A DNA stretch of 64,000 nucleotides. It comes from Bacteroides rodentium JCM 16496 (GTDB lineage: Bacteria > Bacteroidota > Bacteroidia > Bacteroidales > Bacteroidaceae). A program made the translations under genes and the position numbers. The stretch lies in contig NZ_BAKJ01000005.1 in assembly GCF_000614125.1 (NCBI RefSeq), forward strand, positions 1-64,000, written 5' to 3'. This document shows positions 37,230-46,116 of the stretch, in pieces. Each line of letters begins with the position of its first letter. Position 1 is the first letter of the stretch. The notes under the pieces are model-generated. The model had not been told where the DNA came from, made no database searches, and saw nothing but the letters and a program-made list of their open reading frames with translations.

Positions 37230-37237
37230 TACATTTG
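37230..37237 (+). promoter_or_regulatory. -7 box of the GH31-SusC-SusD operon
   Basis: TACATTTG fits TAnnTTTG, 29 bases before the GH31 start; the -33 box is poor, as expected for an activator-dependent promoter. HTCS binding is inferred from position. Confidence 0.55.
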
Positions 37238-37265
37238 CAGGCGAGATCATTTAAATCCTAATAGT

Positions 37266-39641
37266 ATGAAGAAAGAACTTTTAGCAGTGGCGATGCTGTT
37301 GTTTGCCGGTGGCAATCTGTTGGCACAGCCACATGTCAATGACGGTACTTCGTATTTGATGAACCAACCTCTGGACATGAGTACCGATTTCCGTGACTTG
37401 AGTAATACCTTGTTTTTTGCAGATCACCTGGAGTCATTCGATGCCAAGTCGGGTGAAGGGCTGGTGAATTGGAAACGCGGGCATCTGATGCCCCGCCAAG
37501 CCTTCAATACCAACGGTGCACAGCCCCGTAAAATGAGAATGCTCGATTTCCCCTTCACTGCCTATGAAAATGACCCTAACCTCAAATTCAAGATTGACTT
37601 TGTAACTCCGCGTACGGTACGTATCCGTATGCTAACGACCCCGGTGGAACCCAAACCTGCCGCTTCCATCATGTTGGCAAAGGAACCGGGCAGGGATGGA
37701 AGCTGGAAAGTTATCGAGACGAATGACAAGATTATCTATTCCAGCGACTATGGAACCATTCAGATTAACAAGAATCCTTGGAGAATCGTCTTGAAGGATA
37801 AAGCCGGACGTATCTTGAGCCAGACTGCCGCTTTGAGCGACGCGGACTCTACGCAGGTAAAATATACGCCGTTCTGTTTTGTGAAGCGGGGAAGCGACAA
37901 TGCTCGCCGCATCAATCCGGTATTTACCTTGACTGCAGATGAAATGATTTTTGGTTGCGGAGAGTCTGCCACTGGGCTGAACAAGGCCGGACAGAAGGTG
38001 AACTTGTTCGTTACAGACCCACAAGGGCCTGAGACGGACCAGATGTACAAACCGATTCCTTTCTTTATGAGTAACCGGGGATATGGTATGTTTATGCATA
38101 CATCCGCTCCCGTGACTTGTGATTTTGGTGCTACCTATATTGGGCTGAACAAAATGTTCATGGGTGACGAGAACCTGGATTTGTTCGTTTTCTTCGGCGA
38201 GCCGAAAGATATTCTGGACGAGTACACCGATTTGGTAGGAAAGCCGGGCATGCCCCCCTTGTGGTCTTTCGGTACGTGGATGAGCCGTATTACCTATTTC
38301 AGTGAAAAGGAAGGTTATGATGTAGCGGCCAATATCCGTAAGAACAAGTATCCGTGCGATGTTATCCATTTCGATACCGGCTGGTTTGATGTGGACTGGC
38401 AGTGTGACTATAAATTCTCCGAGAACCGTTTCCAGAATCCACAGCAGATGTTGAAGGATTTGAGGTCACAAGGTTTCCATGTATGTTTGTGGCAGTTGCC
38501 TTATTTCACTCCTAAAAACCGTTATTTCTCTGAACTGATAGAGAAAGACATGTATGTGAAGAATGGAAATGGTGAACTTCCCTACGAAGATGTGGTGCTC
38601 GATTTTTCCAATCCGGAAACTGTAAAGTGGTATCAGGACAAACTGGCGGGGTTGCTGAATATCGGTGTCAGTGCCATTAAAGTAGACTTTGGCGAGGCTG
38701 CTCCACTGAACGGTATTTACGCTTCCGGCAAGAGCGGATGGTATGAGCATAACCTCTATCCGGTGCGTTATGATATGGCAGTGTCCGAGATAACCAAGAA
38801 GTTGCACAACGAGAATATAATGTGGGCACGTGCCGCATGGGCCGGTTCCCAGCGTTATCCATTGCATTGGGGCGGTGATGCTGCAACTACGAACACGGGA
38901 CTGCTGGGTACGCTTCGTGCAGGCTTGTCCTTCGGCTTGTCCGGTTTCTCCTTCTGGAGCCATGATATGGGTGGCTTTGTAAAATCCACTCCGGAGGACT
39001 TGTATTGCCGCTGGATACCGTTCGGTTTTCTTACTTCCCATACCCGCGCGCATGGGGCACCTCCGACAGAGCCGTGGTTGTACGACAGCAAGCGTGTGCA
39101 GGATGTCTTTCGCAAGAGTGCGGAGATGAAGTACCGTCTGATGCCTTATGTGTATGCTCAGGCTAAGGAATGTACAGAAAAGGGCTTACCGATGCTGAGA
39201 GCCTTGTTTGTAGAATTCCCCGATGATCCGGGAGCATGGAAAGTGGATGACGAGTATCTCTTCGGTTCGCAGATTCTGGTTGCCCCCTTGCTTGAATCCG
39301 GTATGACTGGCCGCACTGTTTACCTTCCCGAAGGAAAATGGATAGACTACCAGACAGAGAAAGTCTACGAAGGCGGATGGCACCGGATTGAAGCAGGCAG
39401 TCTGCCGATAATCATGCTGGTACGTGACGGTTCGGTACTTCCTCATCTGAAGTTGGCACAGTCCACTGCTGAGATGGATTGGAGCAAAATGAACCTGAAG
39501 GTATACAGTGCTGACAAGAAGCAGGCGGAAGGATTGGTTTGTCTACCTGCCGACAACCGTATTCAGGTTGTGAAAGTGGATTGTGGAAAGGCCAAACCGC
39601 AACTGTTGAACCAGGTTGAAGGCACTTCCCTGAGTTTCTGA
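37266..39641 (+). CDS. GH31-family glycosidase, alpha-xylosidase-type
   Basis: 791 residues, intact, with a signal peptide (LAVAMLLFAGGNLLAQ). N-terminal beta-sandwich to about 320, then the barrel: FGTWMSRITYFSEKEGYDVA, HFDTGWFDVDWQCDYKFSEN; nucleophile Asp474 in IKVDFGEAAPLNG, the KxDFGE form seen in alpha-xylosidases such as YicI rather than the DMNEP form of alpha-glucosidases; acid/base Asp538 in WGGDAATTNTG; a C-terminal beta domain after about 690. It would release alpha-xylose from xyloglucan-type oligosaccharides or act on a related alpha-glycoside; that specificity is inference from the motif. First gene of the operon with SusC 144 bases downstream. Confidence 0.9.
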   Translation: MKKELLAVAMLLFAGGNLLAQPHVNDGTSYLMNQPLDMSTDFRDLSNTLFFADHLESFDAKSGEGLVNWKRGHLMPRQAFNTNGAQPRKMRMLDFPFTAYENDPNLKFKIDFVTPRTVRIRMLTTPVEPKPAASIMLAKEPGRDGSWKVIETNDKIIYSSDYGTIQINKNPWRIVLKDKAGRILSQTAALSDADSTQVKYTPFCFVKRGSDNARRINPVFTLTADEMIFGCGESATGLNKAGQKVNLFVTDPQGPETDQMYKPIPFFMSNRGYGMFMHTSAPVTCDFGATYIGLNKMFMGDENLDLFVFFGEPKDILDEYTDLVGKPGMPPLWSFGTWMSRITYFSEKEGYDVAANIRKNKYPCDVIHFDTGWFDVDWQCDYKFSENRFQNPQQMLKDLRSQGFHVCLWQLPYFTPKNRYFSELIEKDMYVKNGNGELPYEDVVLDFSNPETVKWYQDKLAGLLNIGVSAIKVDFGEAAPLNGIYASGKSGWYEHNLYPVRYDMAVSEITKKLHNENIMWARAAWAGSQRYPLHWGGDAATTNTGLLGTLRAGLSFGLSGFSFWSHDMGGFVKSTPEDLYCRWIPFGFLTSHTRAHGAPPTEPWLYDSKRVQDVFRKSAEMKYRLMPYVYAQAKECTEKGLPMLRALFVEFPDDPGAWKVDDEYLFGSQILVAPLLESGMTGRTVYLPEGKWIDYQTEKVYEGGWHRIEAGSLPIIMLVRDGSVLPHLKLAQSTAEMDWSKMNLKVYSADKKQAEGLVCLPADNRIQVVKVDCGKAKPQLLNQVEGTSLSF

Positions 39642-39785
39642 ACTTAATCTTTGAAAATCTATATTGAATTCACCCCTGCCGGTATGGAAGAGAAAGGGAT
39701 ATAGTTACCGAAATATTGTGTCGCATATCTTTTTCCCGATGTGCTTATGACCGGGGTATTTGTTAAACCTAAGTATTTAGTATTT

Positions 39786-42700
39786 ATGAGAAATGTGATG
39801 AAGTATTTGGGCATCATGTCAGTATCGCTGGCATGTGCCGGACCTCTCTTTGCAACAAGCGTACAGCCGTTTGCAGGTGTCACTGTCGTACAGCAGAGTG
39901 TAGTTACTGTGAAGGGCCAAGTGGTGGATGAGAAAGGCGAGCCCATCATCGGTGCCAATGTCATTGTGGAAGGTACGACAAACGGTATGATTACCGATTT
40001 GGACGGTAACTTCTCCTTGCAGTGTCCCGTAGGTGCTACGCTGAAGACCAGTTACATCGGTTATCTGGCACGGACGGTCAAAGTAACCGGGAATATGAAT
40101 GCTCTGAAAATTACTTTAAAGGAGGATACCGAAACCTTGGATGAGGTAGTTGTTGTGGGCTACGGTACGATGAAGAAATCCGACCTCACCGGTTCTGTCA
40201 CTTCTGTAAATGCAGAGGAGATGATGAAGCGGAATCCGGTGAACTTGGGACAAGGTTTGCAGGGAGCTGCGGCAGGTGTATCTGTCATCCGTTCTTCCGG
40301 TTCGCCCGACGGGGGATTCAACATCCGTATTCGTGGTGTAGCCACCGTAAACGGTAGTTCCGATCCTCTTTATGTAGTGGATGGAGTGCAAGTCGGTACT
40401 TCCATTGACTTTCTTAATCCAAACGATGTGGAGAGTATTGAAATCCTGAAAGATGCCTCTGCTACAGCCATTTATGGAACACGCGGTGCCAATGGTGTTA
40501 TCATGATTACCACTAAAAACGGAAGCAAGGGCAAGGCACAAGTCAACTTCTCTGCCAACTATTCTCTTCAATTCAGCAACAACAAGATAGACGTGGCCGA
40601 TGCAGATCTCTTTGCCAAGGCAGTGCGCGAATCTTGCCGTAATGGTTCGGTCATGACCAATTTGGCTTTTGGCGAAGAGTACATTGGCAAATTGAATAGT
40701 ATCGATTGGCAAGATGAAATGTCACGTACAGCATTGCAGCAGAACTATAATCTTTCCGCTTCGGGTGGTACGGAAGCCACACAAGCCAACCTTTCGGTGG
40801 GATATCTGAATAATGAAGGTGTTGTCATTGAGTCTTATTTCAAACGTCTGACAGCTCGTGCCAATATCACTCATAAGGTAAAAGATTTCATTCATGTGGG
40901 ATTGAATTTGAACTATACACATGCTCAGCATCATTTCAGTGGCAATATGCGTAGCTATGCGCAAGCCATTCCTACGATGGACTATGTAGAGAATGGAGTC
41001 TTTTATTCTATGCCTATCGTTTTGCCCGACGGTTCATGGGGACATTATAAACAAGAGTCTGATGGTGACATCAACAAGGGAGCCGATAACTTGGTGGCTG
41101 CAGCCAAGACCAGTACCGACCAGATTTCCAAATGGGACCGTTTGGTGGCCAGTGCATTCCTGCAATTGGACATTGCAAAGGGATTGACTTTTAAAACCAT
41201 CGGTAGCTACAACTATTTTACAAAAGGCTATGATGGATATACCCCTTATAATCCTCGTACATTTGGTTCGAAAGACCGTAAGGACAGTTATTCTATCAAT
41301 CAGAATCAGAACTCGGAGATTGCCTTGGAATCGTTTGTCAACTACGACTGGTCGAATGCCCATCATCGCGTAAGCGCTATGGCAGGTTTCTCTATCAGCG
41401 ATACGGACGGTGTTTGGCTGAATACCAGTGCCAGTGATTTCCCGGCTGACAACATCCGCCAGATTTCTTTGACAAACGACCCCAGCTCCAAAAATACAAA
41501 TGGCGGGCGTGACTTGAAGACCCGTTATCAATCTTATTTCGGACGTCTGACCTACAGTTTGAATGATCGTTATATCCTGACTGCTACAGTACGCCGCGAT
41601 GGTTCTTCCAACTTCGGTTCGGGCAACAGGTACGGTACTTTCCCTTCTGCTTCTCTGGCATGGCGCTTGTCAGAGGAAGACTTCATCAAAAATCTGAATC
41701 TTTTCAGCAACCTGAAGATACGTGCAGGTTGGGGGCAGACCGGTAATGCAGGTGGTGGTACCAGTCTTTCTGTTCCTCAGCTCTCTTCTTTGGATTGTAT
41801 GTATTATGTGATGGCTGGGGGTAGCATGATGAATGCAGCCGGTATCGCACAGCAAAAGGAAATAGATACAAACCTGAAGTGGGAAACCAACGAACAGACC
41901 AACATCGGTCTGGACATGGCCTTTATGAACAATGAGCTTTCATTCTCGGTTGACTACTTTATCCGTGACTCGAAAGATTTGCTTATTTATCGTCAGATTC
42001 GCCCTTCTACTGGTTTTACGTCTGTCTATACCAATGCCGGACATATCCGTAACAAAGGTTTTGAGATTAGTGCTGCGTGGAATAAGAGTTTTGGTGATTG
42101 GAATGTAGGAGTACGTGTGAATGGCTCTACCTTGAAAAATGAGGCGGTAGAAGTCGGTGATCCTATTTTCTACAAAAACAACAGTTCTGGTGGTACGCAG
42201 GATGGTGATGACTGGGATAATCATTCCATCACACAGAACGGTTATGCCGTAGGTTCTTATTATGGCTGGAAAGTAGCCGGCATTTTTCAGAACCAGCAGG
42301 AAATTGATGCTTTGAATGCTCAATCACCTACGGGCAAATATCAGGATGGCGACACTGCTCCAGGTGACTTTAAGTATATCGACCTGAATGGCGACGGCCA
42401 GATTACAGACGAAGACCGTACTGTTATCGGTAATGGTTTCCCAACTCTTTCCTACGGTTTGACTCTTACTGCTTCCTACAAAAATTTTGACTTTTCGATG
42501 AATATGTATGGGGTAGCTGGTATGGATATCTATTCTTATAGTGCTGCCCGTCTGACTTCTATGTATGGTCCTGATGGTGGTTACCAGAACGTTTTGGCAG
42601 AATACGTGAAGAATGCCTGGACTCTTGAGAATCCCAATGGCAAATATCCGCGTATCACCAAAGGCGATCACAATAAGAATCACCGTTCCAGTGACGCTTT

Positions 42701-42953
42701 CATTAAAAAAGGCGATTATTTGAAGATTTCGAACATTCAGTTTGGTTATACTTTCCCGAAGAATTTGGTAAAGCATGCGAAGATGGAGAATGCCCGTGTA
42801 TTTGTCAGTGCAGACAACATATTGACGCTTTCCTCGTATAACAAATGGGGTGATCCGGAAGTCGGATCAGACAAAGTGCTGCTGACAGGTTTCGATGGCG
42901 GACGGTATCCGTTCCCGTTGTCCGTATCTTTCGGTGTGAATGTACAATTCTAA
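39786..42953 (+). CDS. SusC-like TonB-dependent outer-membrane transporter
   Basis: About 1055 residues from ATG 39786, which begins a signal peptide (YLGIMSVSLACAGPLFA); the earlier ATG at 39741 adds an atypical stretch. Next a carboxypeptidase-like CarboxypepD_reg domain (VKGQVVDEKGEPIIGANVIV to about 130), the TonB box region DEVVVVGYGTMKKSDLTGSV, plug domain with IRIRGVATVNGSSDPLYVVD and VESIEILKDASATAIYGTRG, and a long beta barrel ending in aromatic SFGVNVQF. With SusD it forms the bucket-like importer that moves oligosaccharides across the outer membrane. Intact. Confidence 0.97.
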   Translation: MRNVMKYLGIMSVSLACAGPLFATSVQPFAGVTVVQQSVVTVKGQVVDEKGEPIIGANVIVEGTTNGMITDLDGNFSLQCPVGATLKTSYIGYLARTVKVTGNMNALKITLKEDTETLDEVVVVGYGTMKKSDLTGSVTSVNAEEMMKRNPVNLGQGLQGAAAGVSVIRSSGSPDGGFNIRIRGVATVNGSSDPLYVVDGVQVGTSIDFLNPNDVESIEILKDASATAIYGTRGANGVIMITTKNGSKGKAQVNFSANYSLQFSNNKIDVADADLFAKAVRESCRNGSVMTNLAFGEEYIGKLNSIDWQDEMSRTALQQNYNLSASGGTEATQANLSVGYLNNEGVVIESYFKRLTARANITHKVKDFIHVGLNLNYTHAQHHFSGNMRSYAQAIPTMDYVENGVFYSMPIVLPDGSWGHYKQESDGDINKGADNLVAAAKTSTDQISKWDRLVASAFLQLDIAKGLTFKTIGSYNYFTKGYDGYTPYNPRTFGSKDRKDSYSINQNQNSEIALESFVNYDWSNAHHRVSAMAGFSISDTDGVWLNTSASDFPADNIRQISLTNDPSSKNTNGGRDLKTRYQSYFGRLTYSLNDRYILTATVRRDGSSNFGSGNRYGTFPSASLAWRLSEEDFIKNLNLFSNLKIRAGWGQTGNAGGGTSLSVPQLSSLDCMYYVMAGGSMMNAAGIAQQKEIDTNLKWETNEQTNIGLDMAFMNNELSFSVDYFIRDSKDLLIYRQIRPSTGFTSVYTNAGHIRNKGFEISAAWNKSFGDWNVGVRVNGSTLKNEAVEVGDPIFYKNNSSGGTQDGDDWDNHSITQNGYAVGSYYGWKVAGIFQNQQEIDALNAQSPTGKYQDGDTAPGDFKYIDLNGDGQITDEDRTVIGNGFPTLSYGLTLTASYKNFDFSMNMYGVAGMDIYSYSAARLTSMYGPDGGYQNVLAEYVKNAWTLENPNGKYPRITKGDHNKNHRSSDAFIKKGDYLKISNIQFGYTFPKNLVKHAKMENARVFVSADNILTLSSYNKWGDPEVGSDKVLLTGFDGGRYPFPLSVSFGVNVQF

Positions 42954-42979
42954 TACTTAACAGATAAACAGATATCATT

Positions 42980-44668
42980 ATGAAAAAGAGTTTTTATCAT
43001 ATATTGTTGCTGGGTGTTCTCACTTTGGGTACCACCAGTTCTTGTGATGACTATTTGGAAGTAGATCATTACGATATCCTGCCTGAAGATTTCATGTACC
43101 AGAATGAAGCAAATATAAAGTCAGGGCTTTATGGTATTTATGATACTTTTTATACCTATCAAGGCAGTGATAATAGTGGCGATGATACGACATGGGGATT
43201 TAAGCCCAATGTATTTATTGCCGGACACAGTACGATGGATTGCCAGGCGTCCGGCTGGGATGCCGAATGGCAGCGTCATGCGGTATTAGCCAATAAAGGC
43301 TCGCTGGATACGGCTTGGCGTATGAGCTATAAAGGTATTGACCGTGCCAATCGTTTTCTGGCCGGGTTGCAGAATGTGGATGTTTCCGTGCTTTCTGCCG
43401 AAAAGAAGGTGCAGTTTGAAGCTGAAGCGCGTGCCATTCGTGCATACAATTACTTGTATTTGTCAAAAGTTTTTGGCCCTGTTCCCATGTTGCTTACGGG
43501 TGAGACCTATACAACCAGTGCAGGAAAGGCGCGTCCTGAAAATTTGGAAGGCACTTATCAGGTTATTGAGGAAGACCTTAAGTTTGCTATGGAAAAGTTG
43601 GATTGGGAACCTGCCGATGGAGAATACGGTCGTATTACGAAGGGTTTCTGCAAGGCATTTTTGGCAGAACTCTATATGTATCAGAAGAAATTCACTGAGG
43701 CCAAGAAGGAATTGAATGATATTATTACCAGTAATACCTATGCATTGGAGCCGTGCTATGCCAATCTTCATGCTTGGGATAACCATTGGACAAAAGAATC
43801 GGTTTTTGAGGTTGCTTATCATACTCACGGTAATATGAATTGGGGAGGCAACAGCCACGATGACGGTAAGATATGGTATGGCTATATGTGTGCTGCTCCC
43901 GAGTATGGTGGTTGGGGGTCCTTGGCGCTGTCTTGGGAGTATTATCGCTCTTTTGAGCAGGGAGACAAGCGAAAGGAATATACTTGCGTAGGTACGGGGG
44001 ATGTACATCCTATTACCAATGAGAAGCTGGGTACCAATCCTTCTTATAGTGGATATGTACAAGGCTCTGAAAATGTGCCTTGCGTATATTCACTGAAGTA
44101 TTGGAGAAAACAGCCGGGTAAGGATGGGTTTGTGTATTGCCCGATTTCATTGACTTTCAAACGTTATGCAGGCATATTGCTGGATTATGCCGAATGTTGT
44201 TTCGAGACGGGTGAGGAAGCAACCGGTTGGGAGATGCTCAGGCAAATACGTAATCGTGCGTGGGGTAACTTGGAAATTGGTGTACAGGCTATTGATTTTC
44301 CGCAATCAATGTTGAATACAACAGTTGTCGATGTGCCCGATGCAAAGACTGTTTATGCTGAATATAAGACGCGGAAAGGGTATGCTTGTGATGTCTGGAA
44401 AGTGGCTTTGACACAAGAACGGCGTCACGAACTCAATGCGGAATTTTCTTTATATTTCGACCTTTGCCGCATGGGGCTGGCTGAAGAATGGTTCAGATGT
44501 GAATATCCGAAAACGAAGGCTAATTCAACACCGGAAGAGTGTTGGAAGACTGGCGATTCTTTCCGTTATTTTGAGCACCAGAAATATCAGGAAATTTTCC
44601 CGATACCTACTAACGAGATTCTTAATAATCCCCTCATCAATCCGGAAGACCAAAATGAGGGATATTAA
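42980..44668 (+). CDS. SusD-like glycan-binding lipoprotein
   Basis: 562 residues; lipoprotein signal TLGTTSSCDDYLEV with Cys near 22 followed by Asp-Asp, the surface-export pattern. SusD/RagB features: N-terminal TPR-like helices (RANRFLAGLQNV, AEARAIRAYNYLYLSKVFGP), a variable middle rich in Trp and Tyr (WGGNSHDDGKIWYGYMCAAP) likely to bind sugar, and the C-terminal ERRHELNAEFSLYFDLCRMG with EIFPIPTNEILNNPLI. It forms the lid of the SusC channel. 26 bases after SusC. No further surface-binding lipoprotein (SusE/SusF type) follows; an epimerase gene comes next after a repeat-bearing spacer. Confidence 0.96.
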   Translation: MKKSFYHILLLGVLTLGTTSSCDDYLEVDHYDILPEDFMYQNEANIKSGLYGIYDTFYTYQGSDNSGDDTTWGFKPNVFIAGHSTMDCQASGWDAEWQRHAVLANKGSLDTAWRMSYKGIDRANRFLAGLQNVDVSVLSAEKKVQFEAEARAIRAYNYLYLSKVFGPVPMLLTGETYTTSAGKARPENLEGTYQVIEEDLKFAMEKLDWEPADGEYGRITKGFCKAFLAELYMYQKKFTEAKKELNDIITSNTYALEPCYANLHAWDNHWTKESVFEVAYHTHGNMNWGGNSHDDGKIWYGYMCAAPEYGGWGSLALSWEYYRSFEQGDKRKEYTCVGTGDVHPITNEKLGTNPSYSGYVQGSENVPCVYSLKYWRKQPGKDGFVYCPISLTFKRYAGILLDYAECCFETGEEATGWEMLRQIRNRAWGNLEIGVQAIDFPQSMLNTTVVDVPDAKTVYAEYKTRKGYACDVWKVALTQERRHELNAEFSLYFDLCRMGLAEEWFRCEYPKTKANSTPEECWKTGDSFRYFEHQKYQEIFPIPTNEILNNPLINPEDQNEGY

Positions 44669-44703
44669 TGAGTTATTGATAATAAATGATTTGTGAATAA
44701 AAT

Positions 44704-44780
44704 ATCAGACACTGGTGTCTATCATACAAAGCTGTCACGATAAAGACTAGTATTTGTTACGATAAACGCTAGTGTCTGAT
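44704..44780. repeat. 22-bp repeat units and flanking inverted repeat after SusD
   Basis: ACGATAAA-nn-CTAGT units start at 44737 and 44759, exactly 22 bases apart. ATCAGACACT (44704-44713) is the exact complement of AGTGTCTGAT (44771-44780), and a local palindrome (CAGACACTGGTGTCT) lies at 44706-44720. The site fills most of the spacer between SusD and the second epimerase. Confidence 0.75.
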
Positions 44781-44867
44781 AAATGGAGCAATCTCTATAA
44801 GATTATTCATGAGGATATGTCATAATGCTTAATAAACACAAATTACACGAATTGTGCAAATCTGGTT

Positions 44868-46111
44868 ATGAGAAAGAAGATGTTTTATTGGATAGCACTG
44901 CTGGTTGCATATTGTCTGGCAGGTTGCCGGTCGCATTCAGGGGAGGCAGATATGCAGACACGCATGCGTACAGAGATTGTCACGAATGTCAGAGACAGCG
45001 TGTTGCCGTTTTGGATGGATTATGCAGTGGCTCCCGACGGCGGTTTTTATGGAACTGTATTGCGGAATGGTACTCCGGTAGTGGATGCTCCGAGAGGAGG
45101 GGTTCTGAATGCCCGGATTCTGTGGAGTTTTTCTGCCGCATACCGTACGTTTAAGGATGAGGCTTATCTGAAGCTTGCGGATAAATCGCAACGCTACTTC
45201 ATTGATACATTTATAGACAAGGAACATGGTGGGGTATATTGGCTGGTCAATCCTGACGGTGAGGTGCTGAATGCTTCCAAATATACGTATGCCATGACCT
45301 ACGCCATCTATGGGCTGGCTGAACACTATCTGGCAACGGGTAACAGCGAGAGTCTGGATATGGCTGTCGGTTTATATCATACCTTGGAGGAGAAAGGCCG
45401 TGAACCGCAATATGACGGTTATGTGGAATCTTTTACTGAAGATTGGAAACAACTGGATAATTATGATAACAATGTACCCAAGACTATGAATGCGCATTTG
45501 CACGTGCTGGAGGCTTATACCCTTTTATATCAGTGCTGGAAAGACGACGGACTGAGGAAACGACTCAAGTTCTGCACCGGGTTGTTTATGGACCGTATTT
45601 ATGACTCTTCAAGGCGGCATTTTAATTTGTTCTTTGATAATGCATGGAACAGTTTGGTTGAGATGGACTCTTATGGACATGATGTAGAGGCGGGATGGCT
45701 GCTTTGTGAGGCTGCCCGTGTGTTAGAAGACCGGCAACTGATGGATAGGGCGAATCGGCTTGCGCTGGATGTGACGGATGCTTGCTTGGTGGAAGGACTG
45801 AGTGACAAAGGTATATGATGTATGAAAAGAAGGGCGGAAGAAAAACCGGACATGCCTCATGGTGGGGCCAGATTGAAACGATGATAGCTTGTGTCAATGC
45901 CTGGCAAATCAGCGGGAATGACGTTTATCTGCAATCGGCTGATACGGTTTGGACTTTCGTAAAGGACTGTATGATAGACCGGGAATACGGTGAATGGTAC
46001 AGTGATTGTTTTGATGGAGAACCCAAGAAGGATACTCCCAAAGTGAGTATGTGGCGTTGCCCGTATCATACGGTACGCTTGGGAGTGGAAATACATAATC
46101 GTTTAAAATAG
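44868..46111 (+). CDS. AGE-family 2-epimerase lipoprotein, second copy (one-base frameshift)
   Basis: About 414 residues; the start ATG 44868 opens a lipoprotein signal (WIALLVAYCLAGCRSHSG, Cys near residue 20). One base is missing near 45812, where GLSDKGI runs to a stop and the next frame continues MMYEKKGGRKTGHASWWGQI. It is clearly paralogous to 28175-29426: GVLNARILWSFSAAYRTFKD, HLHVLEAYT with the catalytic His, YGHDVEAGWLLCEAARVLED, and final CPYHTVRLGVEIHNRLK. Family enzymes epimerise C2 of reducing-end sugars (cellobiose to glucosyl-mannose, mannobiose, or N-acylglucosamine). A membrane-anchored form implies action in the periplasm or at the surface. It leads directly into the GH9 gene, five bases downstream. 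Confidence 0.85.
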
Positions 46112-46116
46112 TATTT

